Below, in pieces: positions 9,774 to 21,045 of a stretch of 64,000 bases of DNA (position 1 is its first letter; the number at the start of each line of letters is the position of its first letter). Position numbers and translations under genes: made by a program. Origin of the DNA: Bretschneidera sinensis (Eukaryota; Streptophyta; Magnoliopsida; Brassicales; Akaniaceae); the NCBI GenBank assembly GCA_023935145.1, contig CM043701.1, forward strand, positions 68,014,317 through 68,078,316, in the 5' to 3' direction. The notes under the pieces were generated by a model. The model saw only the letters and a program-made list of their open reading frames with translations. It searched no databases and was not told the DNA's origin.

Positions 9774-11483
9774 TAACCCCGAACTAGCTTTTTGCTAGTC
9801 CTTAGCAATTCAAGCGAAAACAAGAGATGAATTCTATGGTAGGAATCAAAACAAGGTAAAACAATGCTAGCGTTAAACCAAGAGCAATTCACTTTTTGTC
9901 TCAGAAATTGCACATAATATATAGCACATAGAATTATTAAATATCAATTAAGTCCAAAAGTAATCCAAACATCAATCTTAAAATCGTTATCGACTCTTAA
10001 CATCCATCTTACAACAATCCATTAGTCCGAAGACCCAGATGATTTTATGCATAACATTCATGAATACAAGTCTTGGCCTCTAAAAACATAATGAATTGCG
10101 TGACATAATCACAAATCAAGCTCCATAGGCTTACTTTTCAAATCACTCTCCACTATTGTAGAAAAATCACACTACATTGGATCAATAGGTCTTTAATAAG
10201 CTTGTAACGTTAGGCTAAGGTAAAGATTAAGAAAGAACGGGAAGGATTAAACAAGTAAAAGAACTCAGTCTCTTAAGTTAAACATAACCACTTTAAGAAC
10301 TTAGATAACTTTGATTCAACACCCAACTCTTTCAACCATTTTTTATAAGAGCATATCTCTCGATAAGTCACCATTTTCTTTTCTTTTCTTCTTTCTTTGC
10401 CAGACTTCACTTCTCTTTTTCTTCTCTTTCTTTTCTATTTTGGCATGAGACCATTCACCTTTTTTTTCATTATTTCCTTTTTCTTTTCTTTTCCACAACC
10501 CCCAACTTATCTCCTTTAATGTACTTGGGTTATGGTAGCAATATTTTTTTTTTCATATTTCCATCCTTACTCCTCTTAAGTGCTTCTCAACAAATGTGTA
10601 TAACTAAGTTCTTAGGATGAAATATTTTTAGGCTCATAAAGGTAAGTAAATGGGCTATTGAAAGAAACAAGGCTCAATTTCTTTTTCAAGGAACGGCTCA
10701 AATAGGTGACTAGCGATAAATATAGCAATGGTAAGTTTGAAAGGCTCAAACGGTTCAAAAATGGCCTATATCATATCCTAAGTAATGTGCATTCTAGGAA
10801 TTTGCCTCAAGTGATTATTAAATAAGATCTAGAGCTTGTCGAGGCCGCAAAAGTATTCACAAACAATCACACATAAAACTTCTCTAAATGTTTTAGACTA
10901 ATCATACAATCTTACCGCAACCTAGAGTCTCAAACCAAATGAAAATTGACACTTAAATTATTCTCAAACCGAAGCAATATTTAACTTCTTCTAAATGTTA
11001 TATGCTATCTTAATTAAGTTCATATCATTGACATATGAATTAACTCAAAGGTTAACACAAAGCATGCTAAAAACAGATAAAAAGGGAAAGTAACACCAAG
11101 CAGTTCAATGAAAAAAATATGTTTCCTCCACCCCCAACTTAAAAATTGCATTGTCCTCAATGTTAAAGATAAAGGAAAGGAAACTCCATTTGTAAGAAAA
11201 AGTGCACACAAGTTGAAAATTGTGCACCATCATGTGGACTGCATGCCATTCCTCTTGCTAAAATTTCGATCTACAATATAGAACAACACAACAAAAGGAA
11301 AGCAACTGCGGTGTACCATTAAGATTCCCATTGTATCTTAAGTGAACATATGAAATGGAAATAAATAACTAAAAATGAAAATAAAGTACAAAAAATAAAA
11401 TAATGAAAGAGAGAAGAAATAATGTTAGTATAGTCATCCATAATAAATAAAATAAAAAGAAACAAACAAGATAGAAACCAAAA
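9774..11483 (-). other. Athila D 3' untranslated region
   Basis: No gene. In element direction it holds purine tracts at 11140-11126 and 10508-10495 (AAGTTGGGGGT type) and a degenerate one at the LTR border (about 9790-9774). It aligns throughout with the 3' UTR of element B (31646-33257), including the segment around GAATTAACTCAAAGGTTAAC. T-rich runs (10370-10560) produce meaningless short open frames. Confidence 0.75.
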
Positions 11484-12716
11484 TTAATCCTCTATGTCAT
11501 CATCCTCTTCTTCATTCTCTTCACCTTCCTCAGGAGTTGGATCAAAAGATGAACCCGGATAGGGTGGCAAAGTGGGAAAGTGATCCATGTCACAACCAGT
11601 AGCGGAGGCAAGGTGTTGGTACATCTGACCAAAAGAAGAGTACACCCCCGCTTGATAATCAACTTGCCTAGCCAAGAAACATTCCTGACAATCCAATCTA
11701 TCATGCAAAAATTTCTTTTGCTCATCAAAACGAATCTCTAAAAGCTCAAGGCATTTTGCAACAGTGAAATGCCTAGGGGGAGGAGGAGTTGCAATCACCG
11801 CTCTATCTCCCGGAACTGGTGGCCTCGAGGCTTTAATTTGAGTGAGTATGCCATCATCGATAGGCTTCTTTGGTTGCTGGGCGTCCTCATCAGGACTGTA
11901 CTGAACTCCGACTTGGATGCATAATTGGGTAATTAAGGAAGGGAAGTACAATCCAAGCTTTTGTTGTACAGTGTGTATGATAGAATGAAATATGATATGG
12001 CCCACATCAATAGTCATGCCCATCAAAATGGCATAAATCAGTACAGCTCTCTCAATATTAAGGTCACTATAGTGTATGGCAGGCATCAATCTCTGACATA
12101 CAAAATACTGCTGAGCTCTAGCATTGACAGTCAGAGAAGTACCGAGCAAGGTTACAGGGGTATCACCTGTCATTTTCCATGTAGTGCCCAGAATACAAAG
12201 AGTATTGAAAATTTCTTCATAATTAATATTAAAGGCATAAGCAATATACTCACTGTTTTCTATGTCAGGGAGCCCATAAAATCTGTTGATAGATGTGCTT
12301 CTAAAAGAAACTATTTTTCCTCTCACTCTCACCTTACCATTCCTATGTTCTTCTACATTAGCATTAAATTCTCTAACCATATTTATGAGGGAATGAGGTC
12401 GTTGGCTAGAAAATGTACCCCAATGCCTATCAATAATCATTCTAAACAAGGTGGCGTTTGCTCTCTCTGTTATATTGAATCCTCTCTCAAGAATGGGTTT
12501 TCTAGTGTGCATCATCCTAACATATCTCTCACTAGCCTCAAAACTAAAAAAATTGCCCTCATTATACTCTTGTGCTTGTTTCCCCCTTTGTCTCTTAGGT
12601 TTAGGTGCCCAAAGTTGGAGAGAAGAAAGACTACCCACCAACTTGAAGTTTTCTTGATGAACCCAAAATTTTCTTAGTACCAAGCTTTTTAGAGAAATGT
12701 CCAACAAAATCTGCAA
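11484..12716 (-). CDS. Athila third ORF (plant transposon protein domain), no ATG upstream
   Basis: An open frame of 410 codons, downstream of pol and separate from it, where Athila elements carry their third, so-called env-like ORF. It has the features of the 'putative plant transposon protein' family (Pfam PF20167 in my judgement): EYNEGNFFSFEASERY at residues 51-65, a central domain with INRFYGLPD, and a very acidic C-terminal tail (EEGEENEEEDDDIED). The frame opens at a non-ATG codon in TATATTGCAG right after an in-frame TAA. The first Met is residue 68, inside the conserved region. Either the start was mutated (WAPKPKR may once have been Met-Ala-Pro-Lys) or splicing supplies the start. 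I see no convincing signal peptide or transmembrane segment. It is the longest intact frame in the window. Its function is unknown. Confidence 0.8.
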   Translation of the reverse strand: MQILLDISLKSLVLRKFWVHQENFKLVGSLSSLQLWAPKPKRQRGKQAQEYNEGNFFSFEASERYVRMMHTRKPILERGFNITERANATLFRMIIDRHWGTFSSQRPHSLINMVREFNANVEEHRNGKVRVRGKIVSFRSTSINRFYGLPDIENSEYIAYAFNINYEEIFNTLCILGTTWKMTGDTPVTLLGTSLTVNARAQQYFVCQRLMPAIHYSDLNIERAVLIYAILMGMTIDVGHIIFHSIIHTVQQKLGLYFPSLITQLCIQVGVQYSPDEDAQQPKKPIDDGILTQIKASRPPVPGDRAVIATPPPPRHFTVAKCLELLEIRFDEQKKFLHDRLDCQECFLARQVDYQAGVYSSFGQMYQHLASATGCDMDHFPTLPPYPGSSFDPTPEEGEENEEEDDDIED

Positions 12717-13301
12717 TATAAGTGCAAAATCTTACAAGAAATGATGTAAGAATCAAGAAATTTTGAGTAAAAGTGAGTGGGTAAGTGAGGGTTTGGAGAG
12801 AGGATGAGAGAGAGAGAGAGGTGTACTGCTATAATCTCAAATTAAAAATGAAGAAGGAGTGCTGGAATTTTGCTCTAAATGGACCAGGGCACGAGTGGGA
12901 GCTGCGGCTTGCTCTTTTGGGCGCCGCAACTTGAGCTGATATGTGTGTGTGTGGCCATACTGTGCGTTGCAGCGTGCACAGTGCTGGGGCATGGTGCACG
13001 GGTTGTCCTGTTGGGCTTGTGCTATGCGTGCACACTATGCACTGTAGCGCGCACAGTGCTGGGCCTAGGCTAATGGGCTGTCCTGCTGGGCTGTTTTCTA
13101 CAAAAAAAAAACTTGTTTGTTGCCAAAAGAAAGAGAAAAATAAAATAAAATAAGCCAAATAAATAATAATATAAAAAGTAATCCTTAAAAATCAGATTAA
13201 ACTAAAATAAAAACTAACAATTAAAATTGAATAAAACTTAATTAAAAATAAAACAAACAAATCAAAAGAAAAATAAATAAAAAAGTACCTGTGTGGTGTA
13301 G
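12717..13301 (-). promoter_or_regulatory. Athila D spacer between pol and third ORF; possible promoter or splice region
   Basis: In element direction: an A/T-rich stretch (13301-13090), then a GC-rich block (about 13085-12880) with GCGCGC, TGCGGC and GCACAG motifs like the cassettes upstream of LTR TATA boxes, then a CT microsatellite ((CT)n, 12824-12805), and TTATATTGCAG, a good plant 3' splice site, at the opening of the third ORF. Whether this drives or splices a subgenomic RNA is inference. Confidence 0.4.
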
Positions 13302-14516
13302 TTAAGGTGAATAGACCAGATCCATAAGCGGAATGTGTTCCACTTTCGAATCTTGCCTATCAATTAAGATCTTAAGGCGCTGATCATTTACTTTAAAAGT
13401 CCGACCATCCCTAGTATCCTCTATTCCACCGCCCCATTTTCGAAAGCATTCTTTACTACAAAAGGGTCGGTCCATCTTGACCAAAATTTTCCTAGATGCT
13501 TATGGAGTCTAGAATCATATAAGAACACCCGATCATTAGGCTTGAATGTTTGCCTCAAAATAATTTTCTCATGAAACACTTTCATCTTTGCCTTATAGAT
13601 TTTAGAGTTCTCATAAGCATCATTTCTTAACTCTTCTAACTCAGTCAGCTGATATTTCCTAAGCTTACCCGCCTCTCCTATATCAAAATTAAAAGACTTG
13701 ATGGCCTAATAAGCTCGACGCTTAAGCTCTACAGGTAAGTTGCAAGGCTTTCCAAAAACAAGCCTATAAGGTGACATACCTAAGGGGGTTTTGAAAGCTG
13801 TACGGTAAGCCCAAAGCGCATCAACTAGTCTCAAAGACCAATCCTTGTGGTCCGGGTTAACTGTTTTTTCTAAAATTCGTCTAATTTCCCTATTAGCAAG
13901 TTCTACTTGTCCACTAGTCTGAGGATGGTAAGCTGTAGAAATTTTATGTAACACCCCATTTTTTTCTCATCAAAGCTTCAAAAGAACGGTTGCAAAAATG
14001 TGTACCTCGATCACTAATTATAGCACGTGGTGTACCAAATCGAGATAACACATTTTCTTTGAGTAATTTAATTACTGTTCTATTATCATTGCTTCAGCAA
14101 ACTGCTGCCTCTACCCACTTTGATACATAATCTATTGCCACGATGATATATTGGTATCCGAAGGAAGGAGGAAAAGGTCCCATAAAATCAATACCCTAAC
14201 AATCGAAGATTTCGATCACTAAAATTGGGTTTAAGGGCATCATATTACGACGAGACAAAGCTCCTAACTTCTGACACTTTTCACATGAGCGACAATAAAT
14301 GTTTGCATCTTTAAACAAGGTAGACCAATAAAATCCACACTGCAAGATTTTTGCAGTGGTTTTTTTCATTGAGAAGTGGCCTCCACAAGCTTGGGAATGA
14401 CAAAATTCCAAGACACTAGCAATCTCTTCATTAGGGATGCAACGCCTTAAAATTTGGTCATGGTAGTACTTGAAAAGACAGGGGTCATCCCAATAAAAAT
14501 CACATACCTCATTCAA
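13302..14516 (-). pseudogene. Athila D integrase, broken
   Basis: The N-terminal H2C2 zinc domain (14516-14196) reads HSQACGGHFS then CRSCEKCQKLG. The core follows in several frames: IDFMGPFPP (first Asp), a second Asp in ISDRGTHF, and the Glu in [13 protein letters not shown] (13954-13706). The C-terminal piece (13484-13302) has DGRTFKVNDQRLKILID, the usual end of Athila pol. Stops at about 14197 and 14095 and a frameshift near 13955 break the frame; the catalytic residues themselves are present. Confidence 0.88.
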
Positions 14517-14539
14517 GAATTTCCTCTTGTCTTGAGCAC

Positions 14540-15876
14540 TTTAATCCATTGGTATTTCACTGGTAGCTAAATAATTCACAATATGAGCAAACCATGGTAG
14601 AGAGGTAACAGAGAGTAATTGCTAATCCGAAAAATCATCCTTGATTGGCAAGTCGTCAGAGGTGTCCTCAAATGTGAGCCTCGAGAGATGGTCCGCCACT
14701 ACATTCTCCACTCCTTTCTTGTCTTTGACGGTGATGTCAAATTCTTGTAGGAGTAGGATCCACTGTATTAGTCGTGCCTTAGTATCCTTCTTTGTAAGGA
14801 GTTACTTGAGGGCTGCATGATCTGTGAAGACAAGAATAGGAGAACCAATTAAATAAGCATGAAATTTGTCCAAAGCAAATACTACAGCAAGTAATTCTTT
14901 TTCAGTGGTGGAGTAGTTCATTTGAGCACTATTAAAAGTTTTACTAGCATAGTAAATGACATAAGATTTTCCCTCTCTTCACTGTCCAAGAACAGCACCT
15001 ACAGCATAGTCACTAGCATCATACATGATTTCAATAGGTAAATTCCAATCAGGTGACTGCATTATGGGTGCTAAAGTAAGCTTGCCAATCATCATTTTAA
15101 AGGCCTCTTGACAAGCTGGAGTCCACTCAAATGAGGCATCTTTAATTATGAGGGCACATAATGGTCTAGATATGTTTGAAAAAATTTGTATGAACCTCCT
15201 ATAAAAACCAACATGACCAAGGAAAGATCTCACATCCTTTGCTGTCTTAGGTGTGGGCAATCTAGAGATTAATTCAATCTTAGATTGATCAACCTCTATC
15301 CCCTTATGAGAAACAATATGCCCTAAGACAACACCCGAAGGTACCATGAAATGACATTTTTCCCAATTTAAGACTAATTCCTTCTCCTCACAACGAATCA
15401 ACACTCTTTCTAAATTCATTAAGCATGCATCAAATGAAGATCCAAAAACAGTTAGGTCATCCATAAAAACCTCCATGCAATTTTCAACCATATCACTAAA
15501 TATGCTCATCATGTAACGTTGAAAAGTGGCAGGGGCATTACACAATCCAAATGGCATTCTACGAAAGGCATAAGTACCAAAAGGACAGGTGAAGGTGGTT
15601 TTATCTTGATCTTCTAATGCAATTTCAATTTGATAATAACCAGAATAATCATCTAAGAAACAGTAAAAAGGATGACCAGCTACAGACTCAAGAATTTGAT
15701 CGATAAAAGGGAGTGGGAAGTGGTCTTTCCGGGTGGTAGCATTTTATTTTCTATAATCAATGCACATACACCACCAGGTCACAAGTTTTGTATGGACTAA
15801 CTCTCCTAGGTTATTCTTTGCCATAATGACTCCGGACTTTTTAGGAACGGCTTGCGTAGGACTTACCCATTTACTA
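14540..15876 (-). pseudogene. Athila D reverse transcriptase and RNase H, broken
   Basis: The main piece (15557-14979, 192 codons) starts MPFGLCNAPATFQRYMM and holds the catalytic FMDD box (codons 15467-15456), SFLGHVGFYRRFI and, at its end, the first RNase H Asp (YDASDYAVGAVLGQ). The RT N-terminal part (15876-15560) carries a stop within the DYRK-NATTRKDHFP motif (about 15745). The RNase H continues at 14978-14560 with NYSTTEKELLAVVFA, FTDHAALK and ADHLSRL, with two stops. Confidence 0.88.
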
Positions 15877-16920
15877 TCAGTTATGGGATATATAATTAGC
15901 ATCTAATAGTTTTAACACTTCATTCTTTACTACTTCTTTCATAGTGGGGTTAAGCCTACGTTGAGGGTCTCTACGAGGATTAGTCTCTTCATCCAAATTT
16001 ATCTTATGGGAATAGATCAGGGGACTAATTCCTTTTAAATCAGCCATGCTCCAACCCAAGGCTGATTTATGTGCATTTAAGGTTTGAATTAATTTCTCAC
16101 CTTGGGTCTCCGATAATTCAGATGAGATAATAACAGGAAAAGTATCACCTGGACTAAGAAAGACATGCTTTAAACCCTTAGGTAGTGGCTTCAACTCGAA
16201 TTTAGGTGCTTCCACACTTGAGGGGATTTGTTTCTTGCTTCTTTCGGGCAACTCCTCAAACTTCGGTTGCCATGCCCGAGTGCCATAATCCTGAGATTTG
16301 TCAAAAATAGGACAAATATCAATTATATTAGTTTTATCATTAATAGAATCAATCTTAGAATTATCAAGAGAATATTCAAGAGGATCAAAATCATGAGCTA
16401 TAGAAACTCCCTCATCGATGAGTGACTCGATCATGTATAAGTGGCGGTTCTCGTCCTCATCTTCGGGCTGTTTTGCAACATTGAAGATGTTCACCTCGAG
16501 GGTCATGTTTCCAAAGGATAGCTTCATGAGTCCATTCCTGTAATTAATTAGATCATTTGCAGTAACAAGGAAAGGTCTACCCAAAATCAAAGGAATTTTA
16601 GAGTTAGTGTCAACAGCAGAAGTAGTATCAAGGATTAGGAAATCAACAAGATAGTAAAATTTATCAATTTGAATTAAAACATCATCTACCATGCCCCGAG
16701 GTACTTTGACTGAACGATTAGCCAATTGCAATACCACAGTGGTCGGTTTGATTTCTCCTAACCCAGCTGCAAGTAAATAGAGAACGACATCAGGTTTACT
16801 CTAGCTCCTAAATCTAGTAAGGCTTGTCCAACTTCATGATTTCCAATGCTACATGTAATGGTTGGACAGCCAGGATCCTTGTATTTTGGGGGAATTCTTT
16901 GCTCAATTAAAGCACTAACT
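15877..16920 (-). pseudogene. Athila D protease and protease-RT linker
   Basis: An aspartic protease with active-site DLGA (codons 16814-16803) in LLDLGARVNLM. A frame break near 16750 leads into the 16737-15877 piece with LILGRPFLVTA, the protease C-terminal motif. After a low-complexity linker it runs into PLPKGLKHVFLSPGDTFPVIIS, ALGWSMADLKGISP and RRLNPTMKEVVKNEVLKLLDA, the start of the RT. This linker-RT start is the piece also kept in C and G. Confidence 0.87.
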
Positions 16921-17421
16921 TACTCAGTTAGGAATGATGTTTTCTTTACATGGTGCTTCCTCTTAATTGTACATAAATCCTTGAGAACCTTTGCATAAGT
17001 AGGAACTTGTTTAAACCCATGCAACAGAGGAGGATTAAGTTTAACTTGCCTTAGGTTCTCTAGGATTTCATTATTTAGCCCCAGATTTTTCTTATTACAT
17101 TTTAAGGCTTGAGGGAAGGGTGCCTTAACAGGGCTATTAGTAACCTCAGGGTCTTTGGGCAGTTCAGCATCACTACTACCTTGATCTTTTTCCACATCCT
17201 TGGATTTGTTTGTTGTTGGGATGTGTAAGTCTTACCACTTCTTGTCACAATGGCACTTACATTTTCCAGATTTGTTTGTGCCATGTGTTGACCATGGGGT
17301 GTGGACTGAGTTTAAGAAGGGAACTTCCCTCGCTCATTCACACTCAAGGAGCCCATCAGTTTGGTCACTTGGCTTCTTATCTCTTTGTTCTCTTCAACAA
17401 CCTGTGTAATTAATGCCTCAC
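16920..17421 (-). pseudogene. Athila D gag C-terminal part, cut by Athila C
   Basis: Short frames (17284-17102 and 17195-16920) with AIVTRSGKTYTS and LNPPLLHGFKQVPTYAKVLKDL, typical between gag and protease in Athila. Upstream codons run to 17421, where LTR C begins. The bases ctcac (17417-17421) would be the left target duplication of C; its partner is not found. Confidence 0.75.
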
Positions 17422-18698
17422 TGTTGTGCCGATTATCTACCTAAATTAATACGCAAATAATCACACTCGTTTTGCTTACAAGTGCACAAGGTCTGTGGTA
17501 GCATAGTGTGCAAGTGCGAGATCATTTCCACAGGGATTGGTGAATTTCTTTCTAGGACTAATTTCTTCAAGTTTGAAAAGAGAAATAATAGTTGATTATG
17601 AATGAATAACAATAATGAGAATATAGGACTACAATATCCACCCTAATTATACTTTCCCACTAAGTAAAGTTTCAATGCTCTACCCTTATCATGGATATCT
17701 AGTGGTTGCCAACCTAAGGGCTTGGTCCACACCTTAGGCTATTGATCTCCCTATGCAACGAGTTAGGCTTGTGTATACTCTAACTCTTTTCTCTCTTAAA
17801 GGATTCAGCATGGGTGTATACTGAGTTATTCCTTAAGAGAGCATGAGGGCTGTGGAGATCGACAACCACACAGGACCTAGGGCTTGGTTTGCTCCTAGTT
17901 TCCCATGTTGATTAACCTGGGAATCCGGTGTGGATATCCCTTGTTACTAATGTCGAACCCAGGACTCGGTCATCCAAATTGATCCGACTAACCTATCCAT
18001 ACCACGTGCATATGTTAATCAGGCACACACATACGAGGAATTGAAATACAAACAGGTATTAATCAAGTTAAACATTCAGATAGGGATATAGCAAAGTTAG
18101 TCAATGAATAGATATGTGGAAAAGCATAACTAGCGCTTCAATCGAGCCCTATAGGTGTTTTGTTACACATGCTAAGTAGAATAAACATGCTAAACATTAT
18201 GAAAATAAAAACTAAAAACTAAAACCGAAGAAGACTCGGGAGACAAGTCTTCAATTCCTCCCCTAAGCTCTCTACTTCGAGTCTAGAACAAAAGATGATC
18301 TATTATGTGTTTTTACAAGGCTATTTATAGGGTCCCAAAACCCTAATTCCTATTTGGAGTCGGAGGACTTCTTTCCAATTCTGGCTTCTGCCGCCTCTGG
18401 AGTAATTGCGCTCGAGCGTATGCGGGTTGAACTCGAGCATAGGTGTACGCTCGAGCCTTCTTCAAGTGCGCTCTTGTCCTTGTGCGCTCAATCTCAATGA
18501 GGTGCACTCGAACGCACCTTGTTGGATGGTAGAACTTCATTTTTGCTCCTAAAAGCTCCAATTTATTATCTTTTTGTCCAAGTCCTGAGAAAAACACATA
18601 AAATACGAAAATGAAGTAAAATCCATATAATTAGCTAGGTAAAGAGTCTAACAAGTTTAAATTACGGGGCTTAAATATGACTATTTAAGCACCTATCA
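17422..18698 (-). repeat. Athila C 3' LTR
   Basis: A 1277-bp LTR, plus-strand ends TGTTGTGCC and ACCTATCA. TATA box CTATAAATAG (18330-18321 on the minus strand). A GC-rich cassette with repeated GCTCGAGCG-type palindromes spans 18409-18516, upstream of the TATA box. The 5' end (TGATAGGTGCTTAAATAGTC) is shared with LTRs A and G. Confidence 0.87.
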
Positions 18699-20040
18699 CA
18701 CCCCCAAACTTACATATTGCTAGTCCCTTAGCAATACAAAACTAAAGACTATGCTAAAACAAAACGTTGAAAGATAAATTCATTCTTGTGATACTTAAAA
18801 ATTTGGGTTGTGCATAAAAACTATGATAACCGTTCATGAGTAAGCTTAAAATAAAAATGCATTCTGGATTGTAAGAGGACTTTTAAAAGTTTTATGTTGC
18901 TTACCTAAGGTTGCTTAAGGCATCGCAAGTTTGATTTGTGTGTGATGCGTTAGCACATATAAGATGGGACTTCCATATAATTTTAGTGTATAGTGCTTCG
19001 GTGCCCAAATCTTTATTGAATTTCTTGTTAAAGAGAACAAAATAGCATAATACTTGCATTTCTTTTTCTTTTATCATGCAATCTTTGCCATGTTGAGTTC
19101 CCTCAAGCTTTCTATTTGACCTTTGTAATGAGTGTTTAGCCAATGACTCCCAAACCAGATAGTTTTAGAGCATTAGGTGTAAAGACACCCCTAAGGACTT
19201 ACTAACTCGAATCAAAAAGGCTACGAAACTAACTAGTTTTTATACTTCTTAATGAAATTCCCATCTTTTGACATGAACACTCAATGCTTACTGAGCCAAG
19301 AGGCCCAATTACTCATTGGAAAGTTTTTTCTGATCATTAGAAGCTTTATTTTTTATCACTTTTTGCATGATGAACATTTTTCTTTATTTTTCTTATGCCA
19401 AAGTGTTCTTTTCAACAAGTTATCCGATTATAGTTAGATTATGGAAACATATACAAGAGAGTTATATGTCATACCCCACACAAATGCGTGTTAAATATGC
19501 TCGGGCAAATTTGGATCAAACTCATGAATTCTTAGGTGCCTTGAGGTAGGTAACTAAACTTTGTAAAATTCCCATTGCAAGACTATGTGTTCTAGCTTTT
19601 AAGCTTACTAATGAAGTGTTATCAAATTTTTAAATCAACCAAAATTTTTGTTTACCAAGAGAACATGCATTTATCTTCCTAAAAAAAAAAAAAAACTGGG
19701 ACTTAGTGTGCGCATGTGTTTCAAGTGTGTGTGTAATAGTATCTAGTATCTCCCACTACCCCCAAACTTAAAATACACATTGTCCCCAATTTGTGTGGCA
19801 TGGAAAGATTTGACCTGGGAGATGGAGAACTAGATTGCTTGCTTTGCTTGTGACACGCCCCCAAACTTGAACTGGATGCACGCACTAAGTACCTGACAAA
19901 GAAAAATAAACGTTGTTCCGGAAAACAAGAAATATAAATACTAGATATGTAGACATAAATATAAACAAAAAAAAAATACTAAAATGAAAAGGATAAGTCT
20001 GGGGTTCCTCCCATGAGCACTAAGTTTAACGTCTTCAGCC
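18699..20040 (-). other. Athila C 3' UTR with three purine tracts
   Basis: No gene. AAGTTTGGGGG tracts lie at 18711-18699 (next to the LTR, the true polypurine tract), 19769-19755 and 19868-19853. The spacing of the two inner ones (about 100 bp) is the same as in A and G. A segment near 19250-19320 matches the sequence that is tandemly duplicated in A and G, here in one copy. The shared pol-loss junction motif is at about 20040-19995. Confidence 0.75.
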
Positions 20041-20050
20041 GGACTAAGCC

Positions 20051-21036
20051 TTATTTTTCCCCAAAACTAAGATTGGCAGCAGCTAGCATAGGAAGTGTCT
20101 TATTCTCTCCCATATAAGCATAAGGTAAGTGCTCTGGCAACTGCTTGAATTCCAAGTTAGGTGCCTGTACAATAAAAGGGAAAATAGTATTAGTAGGCAC
20201 ATGAGGGTCAAATGGATCGGTGTACTCAAATTGATCGGTGCACTTACTTAGATGCTTTGGATAGGCTTTAATGAGGTGTATAGTTTCGATGATGTCATCA
20301 GTAACATCCTCAGATTCTGGCACTATATTCGATTTTGTGAGACTATATGTAAGAGCAGTTTCTAATGAATCAACGTGATAGTTTCAACAACACTTTGCTT
20401 TTGTTTACTTAGCTCCTTAGCTATGTGCCCCACTTGTACTTCTAGTCTTTGAATAGTTTGTTCATGCCTTGCATTTATTTGGCTTCGTTTTGTCCAAAAT
20501 TGTCTTGCCTCTGCTATGAAATTCTCTTGTGAGGTCATCAGTTGTTGTTGTTAAACTACCAGTTGCCTTACAATGCCCTCTAGGTCGTTCTCATTTGCTT
20601 CCGGAACTGATTGAGCTGCTGGTTGGAAGTTTCTTTGTTGCCCTTGAAGGTTCCATGCATTTTGATCGTTGCTCTATGAGAAGTTGGGGTAGTTTTGCCA
20701 TTCTAGATTATAGGTATTTGCATATGGATTGTAGTTGTTTGGTCCCACATAGTTTGCTTGCTCTCGATTTGCAGATGAATATAAAGGGCAAATTTCAGTA
20801 GTGTGATCAAAACGACTACAAATAACACATACCTAGAGTTGTGTAGCTTATGGCCTAGGTGAGGTAATCCGAGCAATCATGATTTCTACAAGCATATCTA
20901 GCTTCCTCTCCGTAGCATCTAGACAAGCATATCTAGCTTCCACCATTGGTGCTTCTCCCTCGATTGAATTAGTTGAAAAACTTCAGTGTAGCAGTTTCAG
21001 TACTGCTTCTCGGGTACTCTCTGGAGCTTTTGCGAT
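20051..21036 (-). pseudogene. Athila C gag and protease-RT linker remnant
   Basis: In minus-strand frames: a zinc-knuckle-like CSRFDHTTEICPL region near 20810-20770, NPYANTYNLEWQNYPNFS, a coiled region, then the 20323-20051 piece with VQAPNLEFKQLPEHLPYAYMG, the segment that precedes the RT in Athila pol. The frame then passes straight into the 3' UTR. A 19-bp duplication (ACAAGCATATCTAGCTTCC) is at 20888-20906 and 20923-20941. Confidence 0.75.
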
Positions 21037-21043
21037 CGAGCGC
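21031..21043. other. Breakpoint between Athila C and Copia-2
   Basis: The Athila gag stops near 21035 and the Copia RT (KW codons after VEDC) begins near 21046. The 13 bases between (TGCGATCGAGCGC) fit neither clearly, but are identical to 26018-26030 in LTR A. This could be filler DNA from break repair. Confidence 0.45.
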
Positions 21044-21045
21044 TA

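Larger units (their letters stand above)
8450..17421 (-). mobile_element. Athila D, Ty3/gypsy (Athila lineage), 5' part lost
   Basis: On the minus strand: partial gag, protease, RT, RNase H, integrase, a separate third ORF, a 1.7-kb 3' UTR and a 3' LTR (8450-9773). The RT box FMDDLTVFG and the third ORF are hallmarks of Athila. The left LTR end TGATTACGCCC follows acatc (8445-8449), half of a target duplication whose partner is not visible. The right side is cut at 17421 by Athila C, so its 5' LTR, primer site and N-terminal gag are absent here. Its LTR and 3' UTR match the gag-only element B. Confidence 0.92.
17422..21043 (-). mobile_element. Athila C, gypsy (Athila lineage), 5' end lost
   Basis: A minus-strand element: 3' LTR 17422-18698, 3' UTR 18699-20040, then a fused gag and protease-RT linker remnant to about 21043. 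It has lost all of RT, RNase H and integrase. The right end is not an LTR but a breakpoint into Copia-2. LTR 5' end and 3' UTR match A and G. Confidence 0.85.

Noticed and set aside
11961..12677. Plus-strand frame of 238 codons
   Set aside because: It lies antisense to the Athila third ORF, which has the family motifs; the plus frame has none.
11484..12716. True retroviral envelope
   Set aside because: The ORF sits where env-like genes are reported in Athila, but I see no signal peptide, fusion peptide or membrane anchor, and an acidic tail instead.
12829..13158. Cys/Ala/His-rich frames on both strands
   Set aside because: Products of the GC-rich block upstream of the Athila third ORF; no homology recognised.
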